A DNA stretch of 64,000 nucleotides from Pipra filicauda (GCF_003945595.2 NW_024103874.1:1374001-1438000), one strand, 5' to 3'; numbered from the stretch's first letter, positions 50,301 through 63,438 are shown. The notes: a model not told the origin generated them from the sequence alone. A program made the numbers and translations.

Positions 50301-52627
50301 ATATGTTTTTGTCTTTTGGGGTTTGCAAAAAGACAGCAGGAAAGGTGAATTGTACTTGATGGTGTATTGCAAACAGTAGTGGTCTGATATCAGGAATGGG
50401 AGTGAAATATAAAAACACTCTGTCTTCAGGGGGTGGGAAAACTTTGGTTTGGGGGATGGACTAATGTGGACAGTACTAATGCTGTTCTTGGCTGGGAAGG
50501 TTTTATCTTTGGGTGTGTTTGCTGGGTTCTACTGTAGTTCCAAATGGGAAACCTCAATTAGTCACACAAGGTTTTGGATGGAAAGAGCTTGGTCCCATCT
50601 GCTGCTGAGAACCAAGACCCATAAGTATAAACTTCAAGGAACTGTATTTTACATGTTCTTCTAAAATTTCTTCATATGTACTAAAAGAAACTTTGCCCTT
50701 TATTCAAAAGCTTGTTCTCTTTTCGACCACTTTTCCAAACAGCCTCCATTTGATTCCTCTGGTTACTCCCTGTCCTGATGACACTCCAGATTTTAATCGT
50801 GTCTGGGACTGTCTATTCATAAGGGTTGACCTTTTGACCGAAAAGCTCTATTTGTCTGTAAAATTTTCTCTTTTCTGAAAGATGTTTTTGAGTGCTGATA
50901 AATTCATTTATGCAAGAAATATTTAAAAAACCCCAAAAAAGTTCTACTAGCTTTCATTTGTGTCAATCGTAGTTATCTGCTGACAAATGAACTCACAATT
51001 AAAAAAAATAAAGCAATAAATACCTGCCTGCAAGTTTATTTTTACAGAATAATTAAGATTCACATACCCTGTATCTTTGATGGGAAATGTGTGTGGTGGA
51101 CATTTCCTGCTGTGATGGGAATGGCACAATCTTTCCCACCAATACACAAAAGCCCAGCAGCACAACTGTTGAGGTGTGAAAAAATCCAGTCTGGCAAGGA
51201 AAAAAACCCCATTGGAATGGTGAAATAATTGAGAACTGAAACAATTTTTTTTTCCTGCTGCTCCCATTTAGTTTTTCATCTTTTCCAAAGCTGTTACTCC
51301 CACGAGGAGACTCTCTGATACATGAGGGAGACAAGGAAAGAGCAAATATTTTGGGGGGGAATTCAGTGCAGCTCAGATGACAAGTGTTGCTGAGGTGAAT
51401 TGTGTGTGGAGCCACGGAAGTGTCCATCTGACACCTGTGGGCTCACCACACCTCGATACTGTGCATGGCTGGGGCACCCTCTCTGCTGAGGCTGCTGCTC
51501 TGCTCCTTCAGCCCGAGGAGATGCACTAGGAAGCTGCCAAAAGCGAGTGGCAGACAAAGGGAATAATAATTAAACTAATGGAAGGGAAGAGAATCCTAAC
51601 AGGTACAAGACAAGCACCTCTGAAAACCAATTTGTCGGTGGGTTCTGGGCTGCAGTGCTGGAGAGGCAGTGGTGCATGATACAGCAGAGATGCTTAGAAA
51701 GATACATGGTTATGAACATAGGCATTAACCACAAGTGGAATATAAACCCTTCATTTAGCTTGGGGTAAAGAAAGAAACAAAACTGTTTCTTGATGTCGTG
51801 TCAGAAGAGATCATGTCTGATTCTGATGTGCTGCAAAAGAAATTTTGCATGTGATAGAGCCCACAGTTCCTCCATGTCCTTCATGCCTTTTAGGCACAGA
51901 GAGGGGCAGACAGTTGGATTTAGTGCAGTGCTGTGATGATGCCAGACAAGTATGGAGAGAGGGGAAAGTTCTTTTGCTCTGGGCAGCTGGGAGGAAAACA
52001 CAACTTCTTGCTCTGGCTCGTGGTTGCTCTGTGAGGCAGCTGGGGGATTGCTCAGGCGAGGGTTATCTGTGCCCTGAGCCCAGGGATTGATTCAGGGCTC
52101 TCGATGCACCACAGAGAGCACGCTTTTCTAGGAAAAGAAAATAGCATGTTCAGGGATTTAGAAAAAAAATACATCTGTACATCTATAGATGACATGGGAC
52201 TGAAAGGTAGTTCTGTTACAATGAGCAGTGATTAGAGTACACCTTCTGCCTGTACTTTCTGCACTAGCTGTTGTTGAAACACCCATTAAGCCAGGTTTTG
52301 CTCTTACATCCACTGTTTAGGTGTGAAATTTGTGTCTTGACTTCTTTTCCCATGCTCTAAAAAAAGTAGCAGCTTACCTGCTTCAGAAAGATGCTGCAAA
52401 ATGGACCTTGGGAACTGCAAGGGGTTGTGCTTTGAGGGTGCTGAATACGTTAAAAAAAATTGGCACATATTTTCTGACTGTGTTTTTATCTCCCCTGGCG
52501 CTTCCTTTTAGAGAGAGAAAGCTTGCAATCAAAAGAGTTAAATGTTGTAAGAAATGCATATTTCAACTTTACGTGCCTTAATTTCACTGTTGAAAGTTTC
52601 TTTGATCTTTCTTTTTTTTCTTTTTAG
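47346..52627. other. Non-coding
   Basis: No assignable feature. Open frames at 48618-49242 (plus) and 51053-51427 (minus) are unrelated to any family I know. A 'gcagaatctggccccatacc' at about 49120-49139 faintly recalls the sauropsid repeat seen elsewhere. Confidence 0.5.
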
Positions 52628-52684
52628 CGTTTGTAGGAGAAACTTGTGCCTAACAACAACATTGCAATGTGGCCAAGTCTTCAG
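52628..52684 (+). other. Candidate exon, 57 nt
   Basis: The T-rich tract 52600-52625 ends in 'tttttag', and a donor 'gtaatt' follows at 52685 after 'cttcag'. Of the three frames only one is open, the one needing two bases from a previous exon. It encodes VCRRNLCLTTTLQCGQVF plus two trailing bases, so the exon keeps phase. That entry phase is what the ATG at 34581 would supply. The segment has three cysteines but no recognisable domain. Intronic pseudo-exons of this quality are common, so this is a candidate only. Confidence 0.2.
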
Positions 52685-55600
52685 GTAATTTGCTCAAAGT
52701 AGAAAAGCAATGAGCAAGAGTGTAGAAATAACTCCAGTAGGACCTGATCCAACGTGTATTGACATCATGGAAAGGTTTCTGTTCGTTTAAATTGTTTTTG
52801 GGTTGGCAATATGTAGATCTCAACAGAATCCTTCAAGACTTGTGCAGAGTCTGTGGGTGTTTCATCTGTAACAAATGATGCCAAGTTTGTGGATAAAGTA
52901 TATATTGGTTTGTACAAAAGATGGGTGAACAATTTTAACAGCAGCAATTCATAAATGAATGGTTGTGACAAAATTTATTTAGAACCAGGCTTATTTCAAT
53001 CAACCATCTGTTAGAAAAATATTTGTCTCTTCAGCGACCTATAAAATCTTTACAGTAATTTCTGGAAAAAAAATCTTTAATATTTATTTTTAACGGTACT
53101 TTTTAGTCTTTCTTTCAAGGGAGAGGGCTGGTTAGGTTTGATAGATGAAGAATCTAACGTAGCAATATTTGCAATAAGAAACAACTTCTTCCTAGTTCAA
53201 ATTCAAAACATTTCCAACGAAGAGAGAACCAAGCGCTTGTCAGTGCTTCAGCTCTTTGTTGTTTTGATCTGTAGACTTTTGGGGAAGGGAAAGGGAATTA
53301 AAAGGAAAATGTCAGAAATGTTCCTGATACTTTTGTGCATCATTAGAAAAATTAACTGTCGCTCTCCTATGTTTGGAGTCGGGCATTCAGATGCTGTTCT
53401 CTCAGCACTAGGGGATCTACACTAACAAGCCTGATCCACGCTGACATCTAACAGACCTCATTCCTTCACTTCCAAAAAGTCAAAGGGAAAAAGCTGCAGA
53501 AGTCCACAGGGAATTACCAAAGAATCACAATGTTTGGAAGAAAGGCAAGAAATATCCTGCATGGGATACTAAAGTCATACTTACATTTCAGTGAATATCA
53601 AAAATCGTTTGTGTCCCGTGTGCACAGGCTCTGTGTGGTCTAAACACCAGTAAAACTGGTGAAACTGAAGATTTATAAATATATCTGATATTTTATTCTT
53701 CTTTTCCTTGTGTAATTAAGAACATTTTCTTTGGATAGAGAGGAGGTGCTGGGAGAAGTATCACTGTGTGCCTGCCCTATCCAAGGACTTTTTGTAGGCA
53801 GCTGTTGGCTGGAAAAAAGATACAAGGGGAGAACTACCTTTGATAGGGAATACTCTGATATTCTCCTGGTGCTTAGGATTAGCATGAAAGCGTTTGCAAT
53901 TTGTGGGAAGTAGAAAATTATGTATTCAAGACACCTTTTGTCACTGTTAGGAAACCAAAACAAAGTCAGAGCTTCACCAAGTTTTAAGGACCTTTAATTT
54001 TTCTCATAAGAACTGAGCAAGGACATTCAGTCTTTAAATCAACTGAATTTTTTTCCAGTGGGAAGAAGACAAACTACATTAAAAAGGAAAGGGGAAAGAA
54101 AGAAAAAACATAAATCAATCCAGGACATTTGCATGCTGAACAATCCTATAAAAAAGAGTTATAGCAGTAAATGCTGCAAAACTGAGGAGAATCAAGAGAG
54201 GTGTAAATCCCTGTGTCATCTTTAGGCTCTTGGAAATCTGGAGATTTCCTGGAGGCAAAATCATTCCTAATTTCCTGGTGCAGGTCATCTCACGTGTCCT
54301 TCAGAGTCATTTAGGACAAAGTGCTGATGAGATTAGGGTGCTAGATGAGATAGGCAGTTGATTCACTCTGTTGTAACAATTCCTGGTTGTCTCTGTCTCT
54401 GAGAAAGAAGCATCTGGAACAAAATTTAATCTTCAGTCTGATGTTTATTTGTGTTCCAAATGCCATTAAAAGAAATTAACTTTCTACTACCACTTAAATA
54501 TCAACCCCTCTACTCTGTAGGCAGTTAAACAGAGTTCAATTCATGTAGTAGCAAAATATCTGTAATCAAAACCGAAAGAGGATATTCCCTTTCATAACAG
54601 AATATTGCTCCTGAGGTATTGAAGAATATCAGCAACAACACTGCCATACTTCCCAAATGGTGTCTGAAATTCAGCCGTGGGTCCATGCAAGTTTTCATAC
54701 AACTGTGATTTGACTAATTAGATGAACTGTGCAATTTTCCATTTTTTTTTTAATAGTAAGAGTCTGCAAAGCAATTGTGAAAGGGTCCAGGCAAAAAGGG
54801 CAGGGGGAAAAAAGTAGCTGAAAGAAAAGTCTTTAAGTTCTATGTACTTTAAAAAAATCTTTAAATGGATTCTATTAAGTAAAAAGTCTCAAGATTAAGA
54901 TATTTCATTATTTTAAACAATAACAGTCGAGATTGAAAGCAAGGAATGAGAACACTGAGCCTGGATTCTGTTTCTCCTTAGTGGTTTACATATTTTCTAA
55001 TTTAAAACAATGTCATACCTTTTTACACTTGTCGGTGAAGCTGCAGCTCAAGGTGATTTGATGCCTTTATTATTTCTTAGGCTTTCTCTAAGCTGCAAAA
55101 AGGAAAGTCTTGCTGAATGTGATTGTGCTTAAACACATCTGCAATATTTAGGTGAAACAATCCCAAATTCCACTTACAGCTGTGTATATAATTACTTTTC
55201 TGAACTGGAGAGAAAACCGTGAAGAAAATAGTTGGTCTGAAATCACGTTTCATTTTTTTTGTGTTTCCTTCCCAAATGTTTCAGTGCTTTGTTGTGTGTA
55301 GTGTTGCAGTGCTTTTCCCATTGCAACAAAACCAAAATGCCTGAAAGAAAAAATAGAAAAGAAAAAAAAAATGGTATGTTGCAATGGATGAAAAAATATT
55401 TAAACTAAATGAAAAGCATTGTTGCAATATTGTTTCCAATCTCAATTATAATCCATAAATTTGGTTAATTTTAAAATGAAACATCATTTGGAAAAGTCAA
55501 AACATTTCAAAACCCTAAATGAAATGTTTCTTGCTAGTAGAAAATGTATCTTTCCTTGACAAGTAGCTGCATTTTTCAGGGAATAAACTGTCCATCAGAA

Positions 55601-57779
55601 AATGTAGTTTAGGTCTAAGAGCAAATATTAAATTCTACCTTAAATATATTTGTGAAAACAGAATAGGTTAAATCAGATTAAAGGAGAGACAGGATAGGAT
55701 ACACTGTGTCAGAGGTGGAGGCTTAATCTGCAGTAAATTAAGGGCCCTGCAATGTTTTTTGGATTGCAGGCAGAACACCAGTAAACCAGTTTTAGGAACC
55801 TGCTGAATGCTCTTTGATGACACAAATTTCAATTAATAAAAGTGATTATTAGCTAAATTGCAGTCAATTTGAACCAAGTGTTCAGGCATTAAAGTGAATT
55901 CCCCACACAAAGTATCGTGAGCAGTGCAATAGTGCCAGGAACTGCCCTGCTGTGGGACACAGGGCTGTTTATGCCAGAGAGACCCTGGAGAGGGATTTTT
56001 AAAGACTTTTCCCACAAGGAGTGACCAAAACTTCTCTGCCTTAGCCTCTGTAAGACCAACTCTGCAGGACAGACCTGGCATCTGAAGAGAAGGTGGAAAA
56101 GCAGAGCAGTTTTTCAGTGGCAGCCCTGCAGGTACCCCAGGCACTGCCAGCACTGCTGCAGACCCACCAACCCACCCACATTCTTTACTTTCTAATTTTT
56201 TGAGCCCTACCACCCTTGAGTTTATATAAAATTTAGCTCCTGCAAGATGCCAGTGCCCTCCACTGTCACTGATTTCTCTGAAAACTGGAGGAGTCTAGTC
56301 ACTGTAAAATGGTCATTGAATCTCCAAGGCACCTCAGCATTGCTCAGTCTATCAGGAATTGTGTCTGCAAGTAAGATGATGTCTGGATTAAATCTTAATT
56401 TTCTCAAACCGGGCACAGTGGGGGCTGGATTTTGATGGTGAAGGCAAATGAACAGGATTACACTGAAGCAATTTGAAGAGCTCAAACTATTCCCTCCCTC
56501 AGCAAAGTCAAAAATCTCTAAAAAGATTTCTAGGCATTGAACTGTCAGTAGCCATGGTGATTTCAAGCAGAGCTTCACCTGTAGTACCCAGAAACTGCTG
56601 CTTCAGACCTGGAAAGGAGGAAAAAGGACTCTGATATAAGCAAAGATCTGCTTTTCTTGTTAGACTAGAAGAGACCTAAAAGTACAAAGGAGGGAAAATT
56701 AAAAGGAGATGAGTTTTTGCTTCTGCTTCTCTAAGGTGGTTGTGTTTATCTCTCAGGGAATTCCACATCTCATTAACAGTATGTCCACGCTGATGGCAAT
56801 GACCATTTCCCCTCGGGTGGGTGGGCACACACCCCATCAGAGAGGGGCTGTGCACAGGAGGTGCTGCCTGTGGGTGGAATTGGGCAGTGCTGGCACGAGC
56901 ATCTCCCCTCTGCAGTGTGGGGCCTCTGGTAGCTGCAGCCTTTTGCTCCCTTTGGGTTTAATGGAGAGGGTGGTTATAGTTATAGTATAAGGTGTGGCTT
57001 CAAGGATTTCTGTTTTCAGACTATTGAAATCCACTGAACCGTGCTGTCTTGTCTTTCATTTTATTATGCTTATATCCAAGGTTTTGTCATAAAAGTGTAG
57101 TTGCCAGGAGGCAAGTTGTATATGAAAAATGCTCTGGTTGTTTTATTTGAATAGCAGAGCATGTGTAGGATTCCAGAATTTAATAGGCTGCTTAGGTGTA
57201 TTCAAGTAAGTTTTGAGTGTTGCAAATGCTGTGCTGCTGGGTGAGTGGTGCCTCACACCACGGTCCCTGGCTGTGGCTGGAGCTCCAGAAAAGCACTGAG
57301 ATGCAAAACCCAACCCACTACTTGGGGTATAAGGTCAGGGCTGGAGTTATCATGGGCAGGTTTGGTGTGTCACAACCCAGAGGGTTTGATTTTACACAAA
57401 GGCTAATACAGGTACAAGTTTTGCAATGGACTTCTACCTTTTTCACAAAAAACTAAATCTGGTACTATCCTGCAGCTCCCATCTCCCTCCTTCTCTGCAC
57501 AGTTCTCTGAGATTGAGACTGTCAATCTTATCCCCAAAAGGTGGGTTCCCTTCTAGGAGGGAAACTTGGTGAATTGATTTGATACAAGTGAGTTGCCCTG
57601 CAGAACTACTGTGAGGCTTTGAGGTGGATGCAGCCCTGCTCTCCTCTGTTGAAGTTCTGCCTCAGCCTGACATAGATCCAGCTCTAGTTTGTATGTCAGT
57701 GCTGTTGGTCACCCTGCTGTGGGTTGTGTTCTCTAGTCTTCACTATTTTCTTTGTGAACAGTGACATCCACTTCCATAT
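52685..57779. other. Non-coding, AT-rich
   Basis: AT-rich, with A- and T-tracts at 54742-54753 and 55344-55370 and an octamer at 54127-54134. The only repeat seen is the tentative relic at 56232-56300. Confidence 0.5.
56232..56300 (+). mobile_element. Old sauropsid repeat relic, tentative
   Basis: The segment 'tcctgcaagatgccagtgcc' followed by 'ctccactgtcactgatttct' lines up with the recalled sauropsid repeat pattern 'tcctgcaaggtgctgagcac', 'cctcaactcccattgacttc'. About three quarters of the positions agree. The remainder towards 56420 is unassigned. An open frame of 118 codons on the opposite strand (56222-56578) runs through the same block and is probably incidental. Confidence 0.35.
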
Positions 57780-57836
57780 AAACCCCTTGGCAACACCATA
57801 ACATCCAGTTTCTTTACTGATAAAACTGAGGGTGTA
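57780..57836 (+). mobile_element. MIR/L2-like tail, weak
   Basis: In the sense direction, 'accccttggcaacaccataa' precedes 'ccagtttctttactgataaa' and 'actgaggg'. This resembles the L2/MIR tail 'ccttgggcaagtcacttaa ... cctcagtttcctcatctgtaaaatgaggg', with roughly ten bases deleted in the middle. It lies immediately before an AT-rich palindrome (57873-57895). Confidence 0.33.
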
Positions 57837-60744
57837 TTCAAGTCAGAAGTCAGTGACACAGCCAATTATATGCATTAATTAATTTTTAAATTAATTCTGA
57901 GTCTGTAAATACCAGGAATTAACAATGGTCAGATTTAAGCTTCTGGGCCAGTTCTATCTTCATTAAAACCTCTGACTGTAAAGACCTTTGTGATGTCCGT
58001 GTATCTCAGGGGCTGTCAGGAGCCAGGTTCAAGAAAACCTGTTCTTTTTAGAGCTGAATTTTTGGAAATATATTTGAGGAAATAGGGAAGAGAATAGTAC
58101 AATTCTCTTTGAATGAAGTGGGGAACTCTGTAGTACATAAAGAAACTGGCAGGGACCCATGAAAATTAACATCAGAGATAAAAGGAATCTAACCATTGCT
58201 ATGCTGGGAGAGTACAGTGAAACCCTGATGTTGGGCTTTTGGCAGGTCTAGGCATAAGACAAAAGCTTACTGATGCATAGCCCAGGCAGACCTGGCATAT
58301 CCTCCTCTGGAGCTGCCCTGCCAGCTGCCTCAGCCACAAATGGGATCCCACAAACATGTACAGTCAAGGATGAACAATGAGAAAAGTGAAACATATTCCA
58401 GGGGCTAAGAAAGAAGAGTGGGACTGGGAAGCATTTTTAATCTCATTTTGGTCCTGGCTTTTCTGCATTAAGCCTACAATGGAATGAGGGGAAAGAGAAT
58501 GGTCTTGGCCATACATTAAGTTGGAGATGCTGGATGTTGTCTGCTAGTGAATGTGGGGACCCCCGGCTGAGTCTGGTCTACTAGAAAGACAGTGAGTGAG
58601 AGCAAAGGCTCACATGAAGGTGCACAGTGGGTAACTCAGCCCAGTGGGCACCTGGGGATGTGCATTGGCTTGGTCTTAGAGGACAGACGTGGACTTGCTC
58701 TTACAGTGCACACCCTCGTGTAGGCTGGTGGGTGACCACAGGCATGCACATTACCTCGATCTCTGAGTACTCACTAGTCTATAAACTCAGAGGTGCTGCA
58801 AGGAGTAATTAATCTGAAATACCTCCAGGAACAATTTAAACATGAAAAGTGTCACCTCAAATTTGTTGTAAAATGACGTGACAAATCATTTGAGCAAATG
58901 TTGGGTACTTGTCATAAGACATCCTCTCATAAGAGTGAGAATCTTCTAATAATCATTAGCAGCTTATTTGCATGGATTTTTCCTGCATTTGATGTGAAAT
59001 CTTGTTTGGCTGGATGCAAGGAAGGCTAAGTATGTGCTGAAAGCCAGTAATTTGATTATCTACACTCCTTCTGTCTAGTTATATGATCCTTGCAAAGTCC
59101 TTTATTAAAACCTATTTAGAAAGAGTTACTAAACCTTGGTGGAATGCCAACCATGTTAATACAATCTGGCCAATGAAGAGTAGGTGCTTATTGAGCAGAA
59201 AACTTTAATCTTGTTAAGACTGGATACAAGAGGAAACGGTAATAACTGGGTTGTGCTGAAACTGTCGCTCAGACAATGAAGGTGGCACCTCCGTTGTGGT
59301 GTGGACACACCTGTCCTTTTTCATACTGGAAAACTCTTCTTTCATGTAGGATAATCCTAATGTATAGGATTCCAAAAGAGCTTTTCACAGGTCATAATTA
59401 TCCTCCACGCCAGCAGTTCCTGAATAGGCATCTTGGTCACTTCATTTACATGTTGTGTAGCTACCATTTGTTCTTGAAGGGGAGAGATCCCTTTGAGGCA
59501 AATTCGGTTAGCAGTTTGTACCTTTCAAAAATAATTTTTAGAGCATCAATAGATGTTGTGGAAGCTCATGGATAGCAATAGAATGATATCTAAAATAAGA
59601 TATGCTCTTGGCATTTTGTCTGTATGTGTTAGCAGAGGAGATTGTGTAATTTGAAGACATTAGTAGAAGCTGGGCAGAGATAGCACATTGAAAAGAGTCC
59701 CCTGTAGGGAACCCTCAGTCCCAAATGTAAAAGGTATGTACGGAGACATGTATCTCCAGAGCTGGACCACATTCCTTCTGGGGCCATAAACTGTTTATAG
59801 AAACGCTCAAAAGCCACACTAAAATAACTGGACTGAGATTCATTGAAAGCTATGGGTGGTTTCAGTGGAAGGTTTAATTAGGATGGTGAATTTTGGCGAA
59901 GTAATAGCACAACAATGCTGAGAAAAACTAAGAGATCTGCTCTTGTTTCGTGAGTTTTATTTAAAGACTGAGTCAGGGCAAATACTGCAGCTGGAAGTGG
60001 AACAGGCAGGAGGGCACTCTGTGAGTGAATATCCAGCATGGCACTTGCGTGCCCCCAGCTTTAAGAGCACACTGAGTTTGCACAGCTGCACTCTCTGTTA
60101 TTTCCTTAACACAATCCTGAGCTGTTCCTGCTCAGCATTTGCAGCATTAGAAAGTGTGTGAACTAGTGAGAAGTGAAGGACTCATCTCCCAGCCAGCAAA
60201 GCTCAAAGTGTTCACAAGTGGGACAGAGGCGACCCCACTCCCCATCATCCCTGTGCCTTCAGCCATCCTCAAGACTCAAGTGGTTTGTTCTGTTTTGGAA
60301 GAGCCCATAGTAAAGTTACAGTTCCCCTCTGTACTTTTTGGGTGTATGTATTGCTTGTCTGTCCATCACAAGATCTAGTGACCATACAAGTTGCTGTGGC
60401 TTTGCATTTTCTTCCAAGAATGAGTGGCTGACATCCACGACTAGGTCGTGTTTGAGTGTAGACTGATTTATTCTCAAAATTATTTTAAACAGTAATAGAA
60501 GTACAGGCTCTTGCTTAGTGGTAAAAATGAGCTTTCTCCTTGGAACGAGGAAAGAATAAATGCTCATAGTTGTCTATAAATACCATTAAGCAGAAGATTT
60601 GATAGAAACACAATTGTGAAATTAGACTCTGTCAGTTCCTTGTCTGGTCTTATTTTACAATTATGTGCATTGACATCTGTTATTGCTAATTACTTCTTCA
60701 AACTTCAGCAACGATCTCTTGCACTTCCTGTAAGAAATGCTGAA

Positions 60745-60830
60745 AGCTTTTAACAAACAAATTAATTATGTATAGTCTTTGATGCAAATTAGCTCAATTA
60801 GTTGTAGCATTGATACTTTCTTCATGTAAC
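60745..60830. promoter_or_regulatory. Octamer plus TAAT-core cluster
   Basis: A perfect POU octamer ATGCAAAT (60782-60789) runs straight into TTAG and is flanked by TTAATTA-type cores at 60760-60767 and CAATTAG at 60795-60801. Adjacent POU and homeodomain sites are typical of neural or developmental enhancers. No conservation data are available. Confidence 0.22.
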
Positions 60831-63142
60831 AAGAAAAGAGAAAGAGTGATCATATACATATTTATAAGTACCTTTTTGACAGATGATGATAGGTCTTGAT
60901 GAGGCATTTGTTTAGATTTATGGAATTACTTTTTTAAAATGATAAACCAAAGGTACATTCTTGTGAAATGTTGTTTTGAGTTTAAGAATATGTTGAATAT
61001 TTAAAGATGGTTCTTGTGGGGAAAACCTTTGCTTTTGGCACCTGGAGATGTTTTTTCAAATGGACTTCCAAACTCTGTGATCCCCCAATTGGAAGTATTG
61101 TTAGATATTAAATACTACAGAGCCCAGTTCAGGTGCCTATACCTGGAAGCTCTGCTATTCTTTACTGTTACCTCCTTTAATGAGAGGTGATTTTGCCATA
61201 TGAAACTCACTCCTGGAGCAGAAAAACTCGTGTAGGGGGTCTGGAAGTGATTGTTCTGAGCCTCTCACCCAGCCTTGTCCTTCAGGATAGTCTGGCAGAG
61301 AGTGTACAGGTCACCCCTTTCCATCCCTGATAGTGAGAATGAATGGTCACGAAGGCATTTAGTGGACAAGCTCCTGTATGGCAGATAATGCCAGGTTTAA
61401 CCTTTTCCTTTGTGCTTTATGGCCTTCAAATCCTGTCTCAGACTTCATCTTTCCCCTCTGTTTAAGAAGTTCTCCCTCCTACTAAAACAATAAAAATTGT
61501 CCTCCAAGGCTCATGCACAGTCATTTCTCTGACGGCATTTTGCCATCCTTCAGTGCAGGACATCTGCTCAGTGATTTCCCCCAAAAAACATACCTGACTT
61601 GTAGTTTCACCTTCAGGAGGATCAGTGTAAAGTGATTATTATTCTTCAGTCTAAATGGCACTTTCACAAAAGAAAACAATAGTGCATTGGGTGACACTAA
61701 CCTGTAATGGATGGTATTGATCAAGTGTTATTTTTTTCAGCATTTCATCCTAAATGTATTTAGGAAACGATCTACAATAGAGAGATTTTAAAAGCTGGCT
61801 AACAAAATCTGTGACTATGTTAGAAGAGGGGAGACCACCATTTCAGCCAAGGACAGTTTATGGCACCTCAAAAACCAACCTGCCTGGCTTTTCCTTTCAA
61901 CAAATTCACTTTCCATCCATGGACTAGATCAAACCTTGCCAGGAGGAATAACTGTTTTTCCATCCATATATATTTCTATGGAGTTCAACTGCCCCATTGT
62001 AGCTTTCCCCTCTGAACACGCAACTTATTGACTGAATCCTAAGACACTTTTTTTCTCTCTCGATTCTTGCCTTTGTTTTGTTGCGTGTTGAGGAATGTGA
62101 CTGACAAATTTTCTGTGGTTGGCTTTTGAGGGTTGGTCATTGTCAAGATGGGGTGTGGCCATAGTCACTGCTGGTATGTGTTGGGAATTAATTCCCCTTC
62201 TGACTACTCTGCCCAGGTATTTCATTAATTCTTGCTAGCACAGCTTGTGGAGAGTTACAAAACTGGGATAGTACCCTTTGTAAAATGTTGATTCCAGGAA
62301 ATAACTGGTTTTCTTTCACTCTACAACTTCCAAAACTTACAGCATCACCCAAGTGCTGCTGTATGATAGAGGTGCACATTTTGCATATATCATTTCTGAG
62401 ATTACATTTGCCTGCCACAGAGCTGTTTGACTACGTCAAAGAAAGAAAAAAAAAATAATGCTTTGTTTGAATATTTTTTCCCTAATGGAACAGAGTAAAA
62501 AAATTGTGTTTGCATGTTTTGTAACTCCAAGGCAAAATTCTTTCTCTAAGAGTGTTTCAGCAGAGGGATGGAGGAGAACAAATCACATGCCACGCTTTTG
62601 GTTTTCAAAACTTCAATGTTTGAAGTTTTTGCACAACTGTACATAAAAATGCAGCTTTTGTGATTTTTGTGGGGAAAATAGAAGTCTCGCTTGAAAAGCT
62701 ACTTTTTATACTGAGAATGTTTCAGTGAGAGAAATCTCTAACTCTGACATAAATGCCTAGTTGGAGACAGTGTGAACTTAATCACAGGGAGATGCTACAG
62801 AAATTGGTTGTTGTAATATGGGGAAACAGCATTTATTTCATGGTGTTCCTCACAAAGATGGGGTATTGCAAATTTTCCACTCTCTAGAAATAACAAAACA
62901 AAAGCTTGATTCATTAGGATGAATATCAATATTTGCTTTTTCACCCCACTGAGATATTGTGAAATTTTGTTTTCAGTTTTGTAACCAGCAAATCTTTGTT
63001 CTAGTAAACAGAAATGAAAAGTCAAGCCTAGTTGCAGGTATTATTCTTCAGTGGAGAGAAAGTACCTATTTCAAAAAGACCAGGCTGGGAAGGGAGAGTT
63101 ACGAGTGCAAACTATTTTGCTTTTTATTAGGTTAACAAGCCC

Positions 63143-63157
63143 AATAAAATAAAATAA
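63143..63157. repeat. Short (AATAA)n-type run
   Basis: About three units of AATAA/AAAAT. It contains several overlapping AATAAA hexamers, but no transcript end is implied by anything nearby. Confidence 0.7.
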
Positions 63158-63343
63158 ACCAAACTGAGTGGAGTCACCCATGCCATGCAGTTGTGCAGGC
63201 AGCGAGCGTGAGTCATGCACTCTTGGGCACCCACTGGGTTTGTGTGAGGAACCTGTGGATATGATGGGGGGGGTTTTTTGGTGCTGGCTTTAAAACTCCC
63301 AGTGCTTCTGCAGATGGGACTTTTCAGGGATCTTCTTCTGCAG

Positions 63344-63438
63344 CAGTTTTGTGAGCCCAGGGTGTTACACACCTCGTAACCAGAGCAAGCTTCACCCTTT
63401 GACTGTGGCATCCTGGCTTTTACTCAGTGCTTCTATGA
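63344..63438 (+). other. Candidate exon, 95 nt
   Basis: The acceptor 'gatcttcttctgcag' ends at 63343 and a consensus donor 'gtaagt' begins at 63439. Only one of three frames is open across all 95 bases, and again it is the frame requiring two bases from an upstream exon. It encodes 31 codons beginning Ser-Phe-Val-Ser-Pro-Gly, with a leucine-rich patch near the end. An alternative acceptor lies at about 63328 (after 'cttttcag'). No family is recognised. Confidence 0.2.

Larger units (their letters stand above)
57837..63343. other. Non-coding
   Basis: Contains an AT palindrome at 57873-57895, octamers at 58966-58973 and 60782-60789, and otherwise unique AT-rich sequence. No open frame resembles a known protein. 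Confidence 0.5.

Noticed and set aside
55833..56213. 126-codon minus-strand open frame
   Set aside because: Low-complexity, no family, no context.
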